Source: Carya illinoinensis (taxonomy: Eukaryota > Streptophyta > Magnoliopsida > Fagales > Juglandaceae). Taken from it: DNA of 64,000 nucleotides. The notes under the pieces were generated by a model. That model was not told the DNA's origin. It saw only the letters and a program-made list of their open reading frames with translations, and made no database searches. This document shows positions 55,125 to 64,000 of the stretch, one piece after another. The stretch's first letter is position 1. The number at the start of each line of letters is the position of its first letter. The stretch covers positions 6,017,501 to 6,081,500 of the forward strand of contig NC_056758.1 in the NCBI RefSeq assembly GCF_018687715.1, given 5' to 3'. The position numbers and the translations under genes are program-made.

Positions 55125-56355
55125 TTCTATTAATGCACTCGTTTTGGGGCCAAATTGGATTTTTTGCGTGTTGGAAAATTTTTCATTTTTGAAAAAAATT
55201 ATGTTTTGGTCTCATGCATGTTTTAACATGTGTATGCATATATGTTGGTGGTAAATGTGTTTTTATCTCTTAAGTTATTTGTTTGGTTACTTACTAAGAC
55301 TCATAATCTCACGTGATATTCCTATTCTAAAGTTCCATTTTATGAAATTGTAGATTTTGATGCAGATGAGGATCTTAAGCCTAAAGGATCGGCTCTGCCA
55401 GAGAAGTGACCTGGGTCGCCTTTCATGGATTGGGATTTGTTTCCCACTTTTGTTATATATTTTGGGTTGTGTTTTATTTTTACTATATTACTGTATAACT
55501 TTTGAAGGTATTTTTATTTTGAAAAATATGTATTTAAAATTCTAGTACGTAGTTGACTAACTTTTAATTATCCACTGCGACTTTTGTTGTACACTTTCTG
55601 CATGTTTACATACTTAGCTCTCATCATTGGGGTGCGTGACCGTATTGTTACCATCCTAATATCACAATTTTTACATTTCTGTACGTGGGAGTCAGTGGCA
55701 TTACAAAGAAACCTCACGAACGGTTTGTTCACATTTGAAAGTCGTGAGGCCTAAAACTTCATTGTCACCCTGCCGTAGTTCAAGCATCCAACACCGTAAG
55801 GCCACCCTCCCTTATACAACGGAAAAGCATTAGGATAAATTTATATAACAAGTGACATGTTACAAAATTACCCCTTTCCAAGTTAGTATTGATCACATAA
55901 TAATTTAGTATTTATGGTTTATTATTTCCTTTTATAAATAAAGAGAATTAGATGGTTGGGGGTAGAGAATATTTTAGAGTTTAATCGATTAATAGGAGAA
56001 ATTACATGAAAATGAAAGTATTTGAAGAGTAATGATGTTTTTGGGTTATGATTAAAGGTTAAATGAAGTCTAGGTTATTTAAGGATTTTGGGTTTTAATT
56101 AGAAAATGCGTGCTTAATTAAATAGCAACGTATTATTGGATATTTATGCAAATTATGTGACTATTTTATAGGAGACAATTGAATTTCATTTGGCATGGTT
56201 GTGGAAAAAATAATTCAGAAAAGTTAAAAAGTCAAGATAAGCGAGACTTCTATGCTAGACTTTACATAAAATGAAAATGAAGTGAGGCTGGTTTGTGAAA
56301 AAAATATATGATACGTTTTGAAAAGAAATGTAAAAACAACCTTAGTTATATATGT

Positions 56356-56892
56356 ACAAAATTCACCACCACTACTCTTAAACTTGACATCAAGGCAAAC
56401 TACCTACTTGATTAGAAACTAAGCACTATATCTGATTAATTCATACATTAAAATCTACTGAATCTAAGGCCTAGTATTTATTTAAGTTTATGTATGACTC
56501 TAAAATCCAAACCTTAATTCTTATCTAAAAACTGTATAATTGTCATGAAACCATTTTGCTAAATATACAGCTTCTAAGACCTCAAATTTCATAGGATATA
56601 CTCCCTAAAGCCTACAAATTCTAAAAATTTAAATAAATAAAAAAATCATCTCTTGCAGCCCACAAATTTCAACGTCTAAAGTCTGAAAATTATTTCCCAA
56701 AGCCCACAAATATCCAAAACCTCTATTATTATAGTATACAGAACCTCAAACCTTGATTTCGATCAATCTTATGTACACCTTCAAAATCTAAACCTTAAAT
56801 CTTATCCAATTCATTTACTACAACCTACTAAATAAGTTTATTAGATCTAAAGCCTCAAATTTTAGTCTACAAAACCTTACACTTGTCTTTGA
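56356..56892 (-). other. Leader/internal segment of the family 2 retroelement
   Basis: This sequence lies directly downstream (minus strand) of a primer-binding-like site. It is AT-rich with recurring short CCTCAAA/AAATCTAAA motifs, as also seen next to the primer-binding site of the LARD-like element. No coding is seen. Confidence 0.4.
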
Positions 56893-58740
56893 TACCAACT
56901 ATAACGCCCCCATCTTGGATGGGTCAAAGAGTTACTTCTTGTCCCTTTAAATCATATATCACCATATAGATATAAATTATAAATTTCCCATTACACATAT
57001 ATCTCAATATTAAACCAACTATTCCAAAATAATTAACTAATAACACCATAAATTCTTAATGTCAACCTCTCACATACAAGGTCATTAGAACATGACAAAA
57101 TTACTTAATAAAGTTTGCTAATACCCATAGAAACCTTCTATACTTAATCCACCATGCTTAAATCATCTCACTCACACTTCCTAATCTTGATCCCTAGCTA
57201 AAATATTCAGATTATGTGAAAAATGATGTGGAAATAAGAGGTAAGTTATCAACAAATCAATAAGCAAAGAACATATACTCGTGGCAGGGTTAGAAGTTAC
57301 TATTATATCCTGTGATGAGGCTAGAGGTCACTATTAAATCCCATAATAGGGTCAAAGGTCAATATTATATCTCGTGACAAGGTCAGAGGTCACTATTATC
57401 ACCCGTGATAGGACCAGAGGCAACTATTATCACCCATAGCAAGGCCATATATCATAGCAAAACAGAATCAGAATCATCATATCATAACCAAAAATAAAGT
57501 CAAATACGGAATCAGAAAATCATTCCAAAAATTTTTCATATGCCACATAATATCAAAACAGAGTCTTCATCATATTTAGATCATTTCACAAATTCAAAAA
57601 TAGATTCAGAATATCTTCACATAACATTCATGAATTTTCATATATTTCATATTCACTCTTTTTGCATAGTTAGAAACAGAATGCAAAAAATTTGTTCATG
57701 TCTATACCAGTCATTACAAAATACTTTCTTCTTTTACACAAATTTCTTGAGTGATACAAAAACAATAACTGAAGTTGTTTCAAATTTCTTTTCATAACAA
57801 AATATGCATATTTTTTCAAAATTAACCCTAGTTCATATCTTTTATAAAAAGTCTAGGAATCTCGCTTAACTGGACTTTTTAACATCTATGAATTTTCTCA
57901 CAACAGTGTCAAGGGAATATCAATCGTTACTTATAAAAAAAGTCATGTATCTTGAGTAAATTTCCAATTGAACACATATTTTGTAATTGCACCTAAAATA
58001 CTTAAATAACCTATTTTAATTCCTCAACACTAAAATTCTTCTAACCCTAAAATACCATCATTTTCCAAATTCATTGATATCCACTTAATTTCCAAATTCT
58101 TCTCACCTTGTCGTGGCTAGTGGCACCTAATGGGGTTAAGAGCTAGGTGAATGGGTTTTGTTTCAGTGTGGTGAAACAAAGGACAATGGAGGCTGAGTGT
58201 GGTCTGGTGGTATAGGGCAGCGCTGTGAAGGAGTTTTGGTGCTGCACCAAACCTAAGTAGTGGGAGGAGGTTGTGACGTGGTGGCTCGAACCTTTGAACG
58301 TGGGTCACTAGACTTCACGTAGGGGCGAAGGTTCTCAACGGTAACAACTTGCTGTTATGGCTGAGTTTGTGAGATGGGCATGGTGGTGCACAATGGGGCT
58401 GGGCAATGGCTAGTGGCTTCCATCATGCAGGGGGAATCTTGACACATGGGGTGGTTTTTGTTTGCCTACTACTGTGTTGGACGTGAGATTGAGGCTTGGG
58501 TTGCCTCATTTTCTCTCGATCCATCCAAGTGCAGTGACAGAGGGGCTAATGGCAATATGGCTGGTCGTTTGTCGAGATGCAGCAAGGAAGAGGTTGGGCA
58601 GTGGCTAGCAGCAGTATCAAGGTTTGGGCAGTTTCTATATGTAGGAGAGAAATACACATGTATATAAATATATATATATATATATACTGCCATGAACCCT
58701 AGAAGGGTAGAGACATGCATGGCATGGAAAATAGGCGTGG
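56893..58740 (-). repeat. LTR-like repeat, family 2, minus strand, with primer-binding site
   Basis: The plus strand reads TTTGATACCAAC at 56895-56906 (a tRNA primer-site complement) followed by TATAACGCCCCC, the LTR end in minus orientation. The body matches 35400-36050. The right end near the TA microsatellite (58664-58686) is uncertain. Small repeats of CACTATTA(T/A)(A/C)(T/C)C with GGTCA(G/A)AGG at 57280-57440 form a degenerate tandem array. Confidence 0.5.
57285..57440. repeat. Degenerate tandem array, about 32-bp period
   Basis: Four to five units resembling GTCAGAGGTCACTATTATAT with CCCGTGATAAGG occur head to tail. Confidence 0.7.
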
Positions 58741-61137
58741 AAAATAGGCATGCATGTCATGGAGTTTGGACCTGTAAGACCGAAGCCGCTGCACAACCCA
58801 AGCCCAGGTTCAATCTACACTATAGAGCCAAAACGACATCGTAGTGGTAAGTTTTTTTTCCCTTTTCAGTTTCTTCCTTCCCTGATTGTTTCTCCCTTTT
58901 CTCCCTCAAATCCCTTCTCCTCTCTCTCTTTTCTTTTAGTTATTTCTCACCAGTGTTTGCTCTCAACTTCTTGGCAAAACCATACTCATCTCCCTCTTGC
59001 GCAGCCTCTCTTCCTGTGACCTCTAAGTGCTGCGATTTTGGAGCTTTTCAGACTTGTTTTTGTGCTCAAAGCTACCCCCAAGCTGGTATTTCTTTTTCCC
59101 TCTAGATCTCTCCTCTCTCTCACTTTCTCTGTTATTTTTTTAGGATATTTGTTTACTTTTCTTTTTCTTCTTCTTTTCTTTTCTTTCTTTCCTCTTCTCA
59201 CTGGTAGATTTCTTTCAATTTCAGATGTTCCTCTCCCTCTTTTACATCATTCCCTCTTCCACTCGGTTTCTGTTTTTCCTTTTTTTTTTTTTTTTTTGCA
59301 AAGTTTTTTTTTTCTATTGCAACCCGTGCTTCTACTTTGTTTTGCTTGGGGTTTTAGTGCTACAATTTGAGCAGATTTTCAACAGTGTTGCCAGTTTTGT
59401 TTGGGTATAAACAATAAAGAATATCGATGGATGCGGAGTAGAATTTAAGAAGATTTAGACATTTTATTTTGTAGAGTTGTGAATGGAGAAAATGTTGATG
59501 TGGTTATTGCTTATTTGGTTGAGTTGGTGGTTGTTTGAGTTTTGGGTTGCTGTATTGGTGTTGATATTTCTAGTAATTGAGTTTGATGTTGGTTGATGGG
59601 TGTATAGGTTAGTATTGAAGTGGGTATATGGTAGATTGGGTTGAAGTGTGGGCTGTTCAGGGATTATTATGTGGTTGTTTGATTTGCATTAATATGCTGA
59701 TATTTGATGTAGAATTATGGATTTTAATTAATTAGATCAAAGTGGAGATTGTAGGTCTTTAACACTTAGTGTATATTTATTTTTATGAATAGGTGACGAG
59801 GCCAATAGAGGTGAAATTCAAGGCATTGATAATACGCTGCAGGAATCAGGTAAGCGGGGTTCCTATACTAGATTTGCATAAAAAGAAAGAATTGAATTGA
59901 AGTTGGTTTGTAAAATGGGCATTATTATGTTTTTAAAAGAAAACATGAAAACAACCTCAATATATGTGTTTTGCATTCATTCATGGAAAATATGTACGAA
60001 AGAGAAAAATACTTTTTGACATGAATAGTGTAGACATGAGCAATATTGGACATGTTTATGAAATGTGCAAAATAGAGATTATGAAAATTGAGTTTTTTAT
60101 ACATATTCTATGAAATGTTTTGGATATGTTATGGATCATTAGAAAATTATATGAATGTGTTCAGCACATGGTTTACTATGATGTGAATATGAAAAACTTT
60201 TGGCATACTTATCTGTTATTAATCTGATTTTGAATATGGTTCTGATATGATGATACTGGTTCACATGATATGTTTGATACCAACATAATATGATATGCGT
60301 GCAGCCACTTTGGAAACAAAGTGATCTTTTATGTGTTCTTTCCTGTGTGCACATTTGGGGCTCTAAGATTGAAAAAGGAAAAGTTTTATAATATGATACT
60401 GCTTGACTTGGCCATCGGGGATAGCACAACCCTACCATGGAGGTTAAACATGGTATACGATACGATACAATACGATATGTTATGATAAGATGAGAATGAT
60501 CAATTATGTTATGCCAAAATGTTTTTGAATATAAACAGTTGTTTTATTCCGAATATGAAAAGATTGAAATGTCGCTCTGTTTTTCCTGATAACATGTTTT
60601 AAGATCTTCATATGAAAATGAAATGTTTTTGTTTCCTACATATGACACTCTATGAAAATGCTCATGTCGTACACACTAGTATATGTGCTTTGCTTACTGA
60701 GTTATTGATAACTCACCCCTTTATTTCTAAATATTTTTTTAGATGATATGGATGGTATAGCTAAGGATCAAGAATAGAAATTTGTGAATATAGATGTGGA
60801 AGTTTCAGATGATGGGAGTAGAGTGTTGAATTTTTTAGGGTACTATTAATAAAAGGACTTTCCGTTGTTCCTTAGATTTGTTATTGTTTCTGAACTTAGT
60901 AAGGCTTACGGATTTTTTATTTTTTTAGTTATTTTGTTGGGACAAATGGGAAATTGTGGACCCTTTGATTTATGCTATTCATGGAAATGATTATATAGAC
61001 ATCATTAAGCGTTAGTTGTGAAAAATATGATATTGTTTATTATTTTCGAAGTCTTTAAGGATTTTTAGATTTGATGAAAAGCAAGTTTATAAGTGATAGG
61101 TAGTAATTCTCCGACTCCTATGGGATCAGAGCGTTAT
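58741..61137 (+). repeat. LTR-like repeat, family 2, plus strand
   Basis: It has the same architecture as the minus-strand copy but in opposite orientation. There is a pyrimidine-rich first half (58850-59400), then a second half with GGAATCAGGTAAGCGGGGTTCC at 59840-59862, TATGACATGAGC-like blocks, TTGCTTACTGAGTTATTGATAACTCACCCC near 60680-60715, and an end GATCAGAGCGTTATA at 61123-61137. The start is approximate. It meets the minus-strand copy head to head near 58740. Confidence 0.5.
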
Positions 61138-62215
61138 AGGACCTGTTCTCACAAGCTTTTCTTCGACCCCTAGGGGATTTTGAGCTTTTCTTGGCCATTT
61201 TTTCCCTGGCTTTGGGTCCCAATTCAATCCACTAACCAACATAGCTTGAGGAGTCCCTTAAGACATTCATGCAATCCACTAACCAAGCCATTTAGGAAGT
61301 GAAAAATTTCACTAAGATGAATAGTCAAGAAATTTCAAAACTATAGAGTCAAGTTTGCCAATTAGCAACCCATGTTGGTAAGAGGGAGAGAGAAAAATTC
61401 CCAAGTCAACGTATACCCAATTCAAGAGGAGAATATGCCCTCAATAATGCATCCAGTTCTACTTAGGGACTTGAGCATGTTCAATCCATTACCACCCTCA
61501 GGTCGGCTAGATAAGTTGACAATAAAGTTAAAGTACTAAAAGTTGAGGAGTTGAATTCCACAAAGAAAAAAAAAATGTCAACCCAATGTTGCTCAAACCT
61601 GATTCTAGTCCCTTTTGAGCCTATTATGAAATTTGTTCATAAAGTCCCATTTCTTTAGAGGTTGAAAAATTCTCAAAAAAATACTAAATTTGATGATATT
61701 TTAGAAGTGTTTAAGTAAGTACAAATTAATATACCCTTGATGCAATTCAGAAAGTATATATTCATGTGAAATTTCTTAAGGATCTTGTTACAATAAAAAT
61801 GAAGAATAATGTTTCAAAAGAGGCATTTTTGACGGAACAAACTAGTTTTGTCATTCAGAGAAAATATCCACTCAAATACAAGAACCCTAGATCTCCTACA
61901 ATTTCATGTAAGATTGTGAATCATCATGTCAAGAGAGCTTTGTTAGATTTGGGGGCAAGTGTAAACCTGCTATCATATTTTGTATATTCATTGTTAGGCT
62001 TAGGAGAGCTAAAATTTACTCAAATGACACTTCAATTAGCTAATAGATTTGTTAAGATCCTAAAGGTATTGTTGAGGATATCTTGATCAAGGTTGACTCA
62101 TTCTATTTACCAATGGATTTTGTGGTATTAGACACTAAGCCCACTCAAAATATTAGTACACAAATCCATGTTATTTTGAGTCATCTTTTATGAGGATATT
62201 TGGGTTCTAATTTCG
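61138..62215 (+). pseudogene. Ty3/gypsy gag-protease relic (Athila/Tat-like)
   Basis: The open stretch 61766-62086 reads KFLKDLVTIKMKNNVSKEAF, then PTISCKIVNHHVKRALLDLG and ASVNLLSYFVYSLLGLGELK. This is the retropepsin-like protease region of Athila/Tat-type gypsy elements, with the active-site motif LLDLGAS. A 1-nt deletion near 62060 shifts the frame; the expected VEDIL-like and MDFVVLDTKP-like segments continue in another frame to about 62150. Upstream, 61200-61700 is a decayed Gag tail (for example MQSTNQAI-like). No reverse transcriptase is present. Confidence 0.75.
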
Positions 62216-62227
62216 TGAGTATATAAT

Positions 62228-62390
62228 GCAGCTAGACAAATAGACTTGTTCTAAACTTCATTGTATCTTAGAAACAAATTCGCTTTTAACTCGTGTGCAT
62301 ACTATTATTGGAGGGGGTGAATATTGTCTTAAGGAAAACGACATTGTAATGCGCCTCAAAACAAACTTTCTCTTACTATTTTTTGTAACA
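62228..62390 (+). repeat. Family 3 LTR segment, inverted relative to 50530-50695
   Basis: CTAGACAAATAGACTTGTTC, GGGGGTGAATATTGTCTTAA and CAAACTTTCTCTTACTATTTT match the reverse complement of 50530-50695 with moderate divergence. It follows directly on the gypsy relic. Confidence 0.65.
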
Positions 62391-63594
62391 CGTCTTTTTC
62401 TCTCTACCGATTTTGTCACAATTAGTCCATATTTTTATCTGAAATGAGTTTTTCCCATTACTTTGTATTGGAGCTGCTTCCCTAGAAATTAGTGGCAACA
62501 CATAGTATTTACACCCGCGACCTAAATGTATTTCAGAGATACCACTAATTTTGAAAAAAAAAAAAAAATGTCATAAAAAGTGTGAAATTCCATTGCAAAA
62601 AGTGTGCCAACCATGGTTAATTGGAATTGGAAGAAATAATCTCTTCTCCTGCGATTTTTTTTTTTTTTTTTTTTCACAGGAAAAGGTAAGGCATAATGGT
62701 TAGAGTTTTGGTTGAAAATGCCAAGTTGCCGCAATTTTAATCTCCGCAAATATGCATTTGCCACCAAAAATAATTCTGGGGGCAAATGCTTATCTACCGT
62801 GATGAAAATCGTTGTAAATATATATTTGCCATTATTTTCATGAATGTTAAATCACCGGAAATAATTTTACGAAATTAAAAAAAAATATTAGTAGTCACAA
62901 CCTTATACCTAGCTAAAACACAAAAAAATATGAACAATATATTACAAATACACTAAGCTCACAGACTAAAAAAAAAAAAGTACAATAACTGGAGTGGACC
63001 CTATAAATCTCAGCCAACCTCTCCAGGCCTACTTTTTAACAAGCAGTTGGAAATTCAAATAAAAGATAGTGGAATACAGAACAATTTCTAGGTAAATATT
63101 TCAAAAGAAAGGACAAAAAAACAAATAAGCACAAGTACTAAACCATGGAAAAATGCACCGATGGGTCAAGATGCAGGAGGGAAAAAACATTATATATTAT
63201 ACTATGCCCCAATTGTTATTTGATCATTTTAAAATTGAACTTACTCACAAAGAAGCTTATATGTTCAATGATAAGCTCAAAAAGACATCTAAATGCAACA
63301 TTACTAAACATATAAATGATTATATTCAAAAGGAAAACATGAATTAGAAATGTGTGAAATTGATGTTGACCGTGTTGCCAAAATCGATTTCTCCAACTCC
63401 AAAAATGTAATATGAATACACCAAACCGACATGTAGGTATCCCCTCCAACCACATCCAACACCAAGGGGAAATGATTTTTTTTTATTAAAAGACCTTTTT
63501 TTTTTTTTTTTTTTACAAGTGATCTTTAAATAATAATTAGTAATAATACTAATTATAGTAGTAGTATTTCTTACATAAGAGAGAACGTAACAAG
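62391..63594. other. AT-rich spacer
   Basis: No gene recognised. It has poly(A) at 62556-62570, poly(T) at 62657-62674 and 63496-63514. 62470-62880 contains ACCGTGATGAAAATCG, GCCGCAA and GCAAATGC motifs like CACTA subterminal repeats, but no CACTA terminus was found. Confidence 0.4.
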
Positions 63595-63850
63595 TTCCAT
63601 CAGGCATTTACATACTGAAAATCTGTCCAGCAAGAACTGAGAGAAAACATACAAATTCCAGGAAGCATTTACCTGCTGAAAAACACTTGCATATGTGGGA
63701 AATTCCAACAAGCTTTTCACAAACTGAAAACGAAGTAAAAATAGGAAACTCACGCATGCATTCACATACTGAAAAAAGTGCAAATGAGGGAGTTTCCAGC
63801 AAGCATTCAAGACTGAAAACAGTGCAAATATGAGAGTTTTTCATCAAAGC
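63595..63850. repeat. Minisatellite, about 46-bp period, five units
   Basis: Degenerate units follow the pattern TTCCA(G/A)CAAGCATT, (T/C)ACATACTGAAAA, then (A/C)AGTGCAAATATGGGA. They occur about five times in a row and decay toward both ends. Because 46 is not a multiple of three, minus-strand open frames through it read the repeat in shifting frames and are not taken as genes. Confidence 0.8.
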
Positions 63851-63882
63851 ACCAGATGCTTGTACGCTTGAGTAAAACTTAC

Positions 63883-63950
63883 TTCTCCAGGTCTACACTG
63901 ACCATCTTGCGCAGAGCAATATGACATACACCTTCGTAATCTGGGTTAGC
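63883..63950 (-). CDS. Candidate internal exon of an unrecognised gene (68 bp)
   Basis: On the minus strand a TTTTCAG acceptor is followed by 68 nt that read ANPDYEGVCHIALRKMVSVD then LE, ending in GAGAA and a strong GTAAGT donor. Balanced codon use, lack of stops and good splice sites suggest a real exon. The upstream part of the gene would lie beyond the right edge. I do not recognise the protein, and no downstream exon could be tied to it. Confidence 0.35.
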
Positions 63951-64000
63951 CTGAAAAGTTAGCCTAACACACACACAATTCAGTACTTAACAGTTTTCTG

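Larger units (their letters stand above)
52281..55705 (+). mobile_element. Solo LTR, family 1, TSD AAGAA, containing a Mutator-like insertion
   Basis: It starts TGTGATACCCTG and ends GTGGCATTACA. It is flanked by a perfect 5-bp duplication AAGAA (52276-52280 and 55706-55710). It is in reverse orientation relative to the copies at 25078 and 47769 and shares their blocks, for example GACCCCAAGTCGAGAT at 53492 and GATGCAGATGAGGAT at 55360. Without the 1.2-kb nested element (53930-55124) its length is about 2.2 kb, close to the other two. Confidence 0.83.
51690..56355 (+). repeat. LTR-like repeat, family 2 type, interrupted by a solo LTR
   Basis: Both flanks of the solo LTR at 52281-55705 look like one older repeat. 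On the left there is a pyrimidine-rich block (51770-52090). On the right there is a block ending with AGATAAGCGAGACTTCTATG and GTGAGGCTGGTTTGTG, which also occurs, diverged, at 59860-59920 in the family 2 LTR. The outer boundaries are approximate. Confidence 0.4.

Noticed and set aside
57285..57440. Regularly spaced repeats that could suggest a CRISPR-like array
   Set aside because: Units are degenerate and contiguous without unique spacers, in a plant nuclear context.
62470..62880. Possible second CACTA end with GCCGCAA-like motifs
   Set aside because: No CACTA terminus or 3-bp duplication could be found.

Overview
This is nuclear DNA of a flowering plant, very probably a woody dicot. The evidence is intron-split plant genes with GT-AG borders, a single-exon L-type lectin receptor kinase, plant Ty1/copia, Ty3/gypsy, L1-type LINE, CACTA, Mutator and Harbinger elements, AT-rich spacers and long CT/GA microsatellites. 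An AT-rich Harbinger-type MITE and the LTR styles resemble what I remember from Fagales such as walnut and pecan. That placement is only an impression.

Layout. 1-3272 is a decayed Ty1/copia polyprotein relic that carries a well-preserved antisense ORF (141 codons) with its own TATA box. 3273-5464 is spacer with three hairpin MITEs. 5465-7661 is a five-exon CAD/mannitol-dehydrogenase-type gene with a 4-nt insertion in exon 2 that shifts the frame. 8373-22528 is one minus-strand L1-type LINE, bounded by a 10-bp target duplication. Its RNase H domain is split by two later insertions that landed about 10 bp apart: a copia element (8660-13667, duplication TCAAC) and a CACTA element (13683-17238, duplication AGG). 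The CACTA carries exon fragments of two unrelated host genes, a 3-hydroxyisobutyrate dehydrogenase and a D-alanine-D-alanine ligase-family protein.

23255-37440 is a cluster of long LTRs, mostly non-coding, in both orientations. It includes one solo LTR with a perfect duplication and a paired-LTR element whose 3.1-kb interior shows no recognised coding. 38499-38645 holds a lone first exon of a LUC7-like splicing factor. 38646-45385 is mostly spacer with a Harbinger MITE. 45386-47311 is an intact L-type lectin receptor kinase (641 aa), the clearest functional gene here.

47446-62390 is again repeats: a second LINE RNase H remnant split by a solo LTR, another solo LTR that itself contains a Mutator-like element, a head-on pair of a second LTR family, and a gypsy gag-protease relic. 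The last kilobase has a minisatellite of about 46 bp period and one candidate minus-strand exon of a gene lying mostly outside the window.

There is no operon-like cooperation between genes. The host genes are isolated islands, and most of the sequence can be explained as nested insertions whose order is readable from target duplications. All domain assignments are by eye from the sequence; no database was searched.
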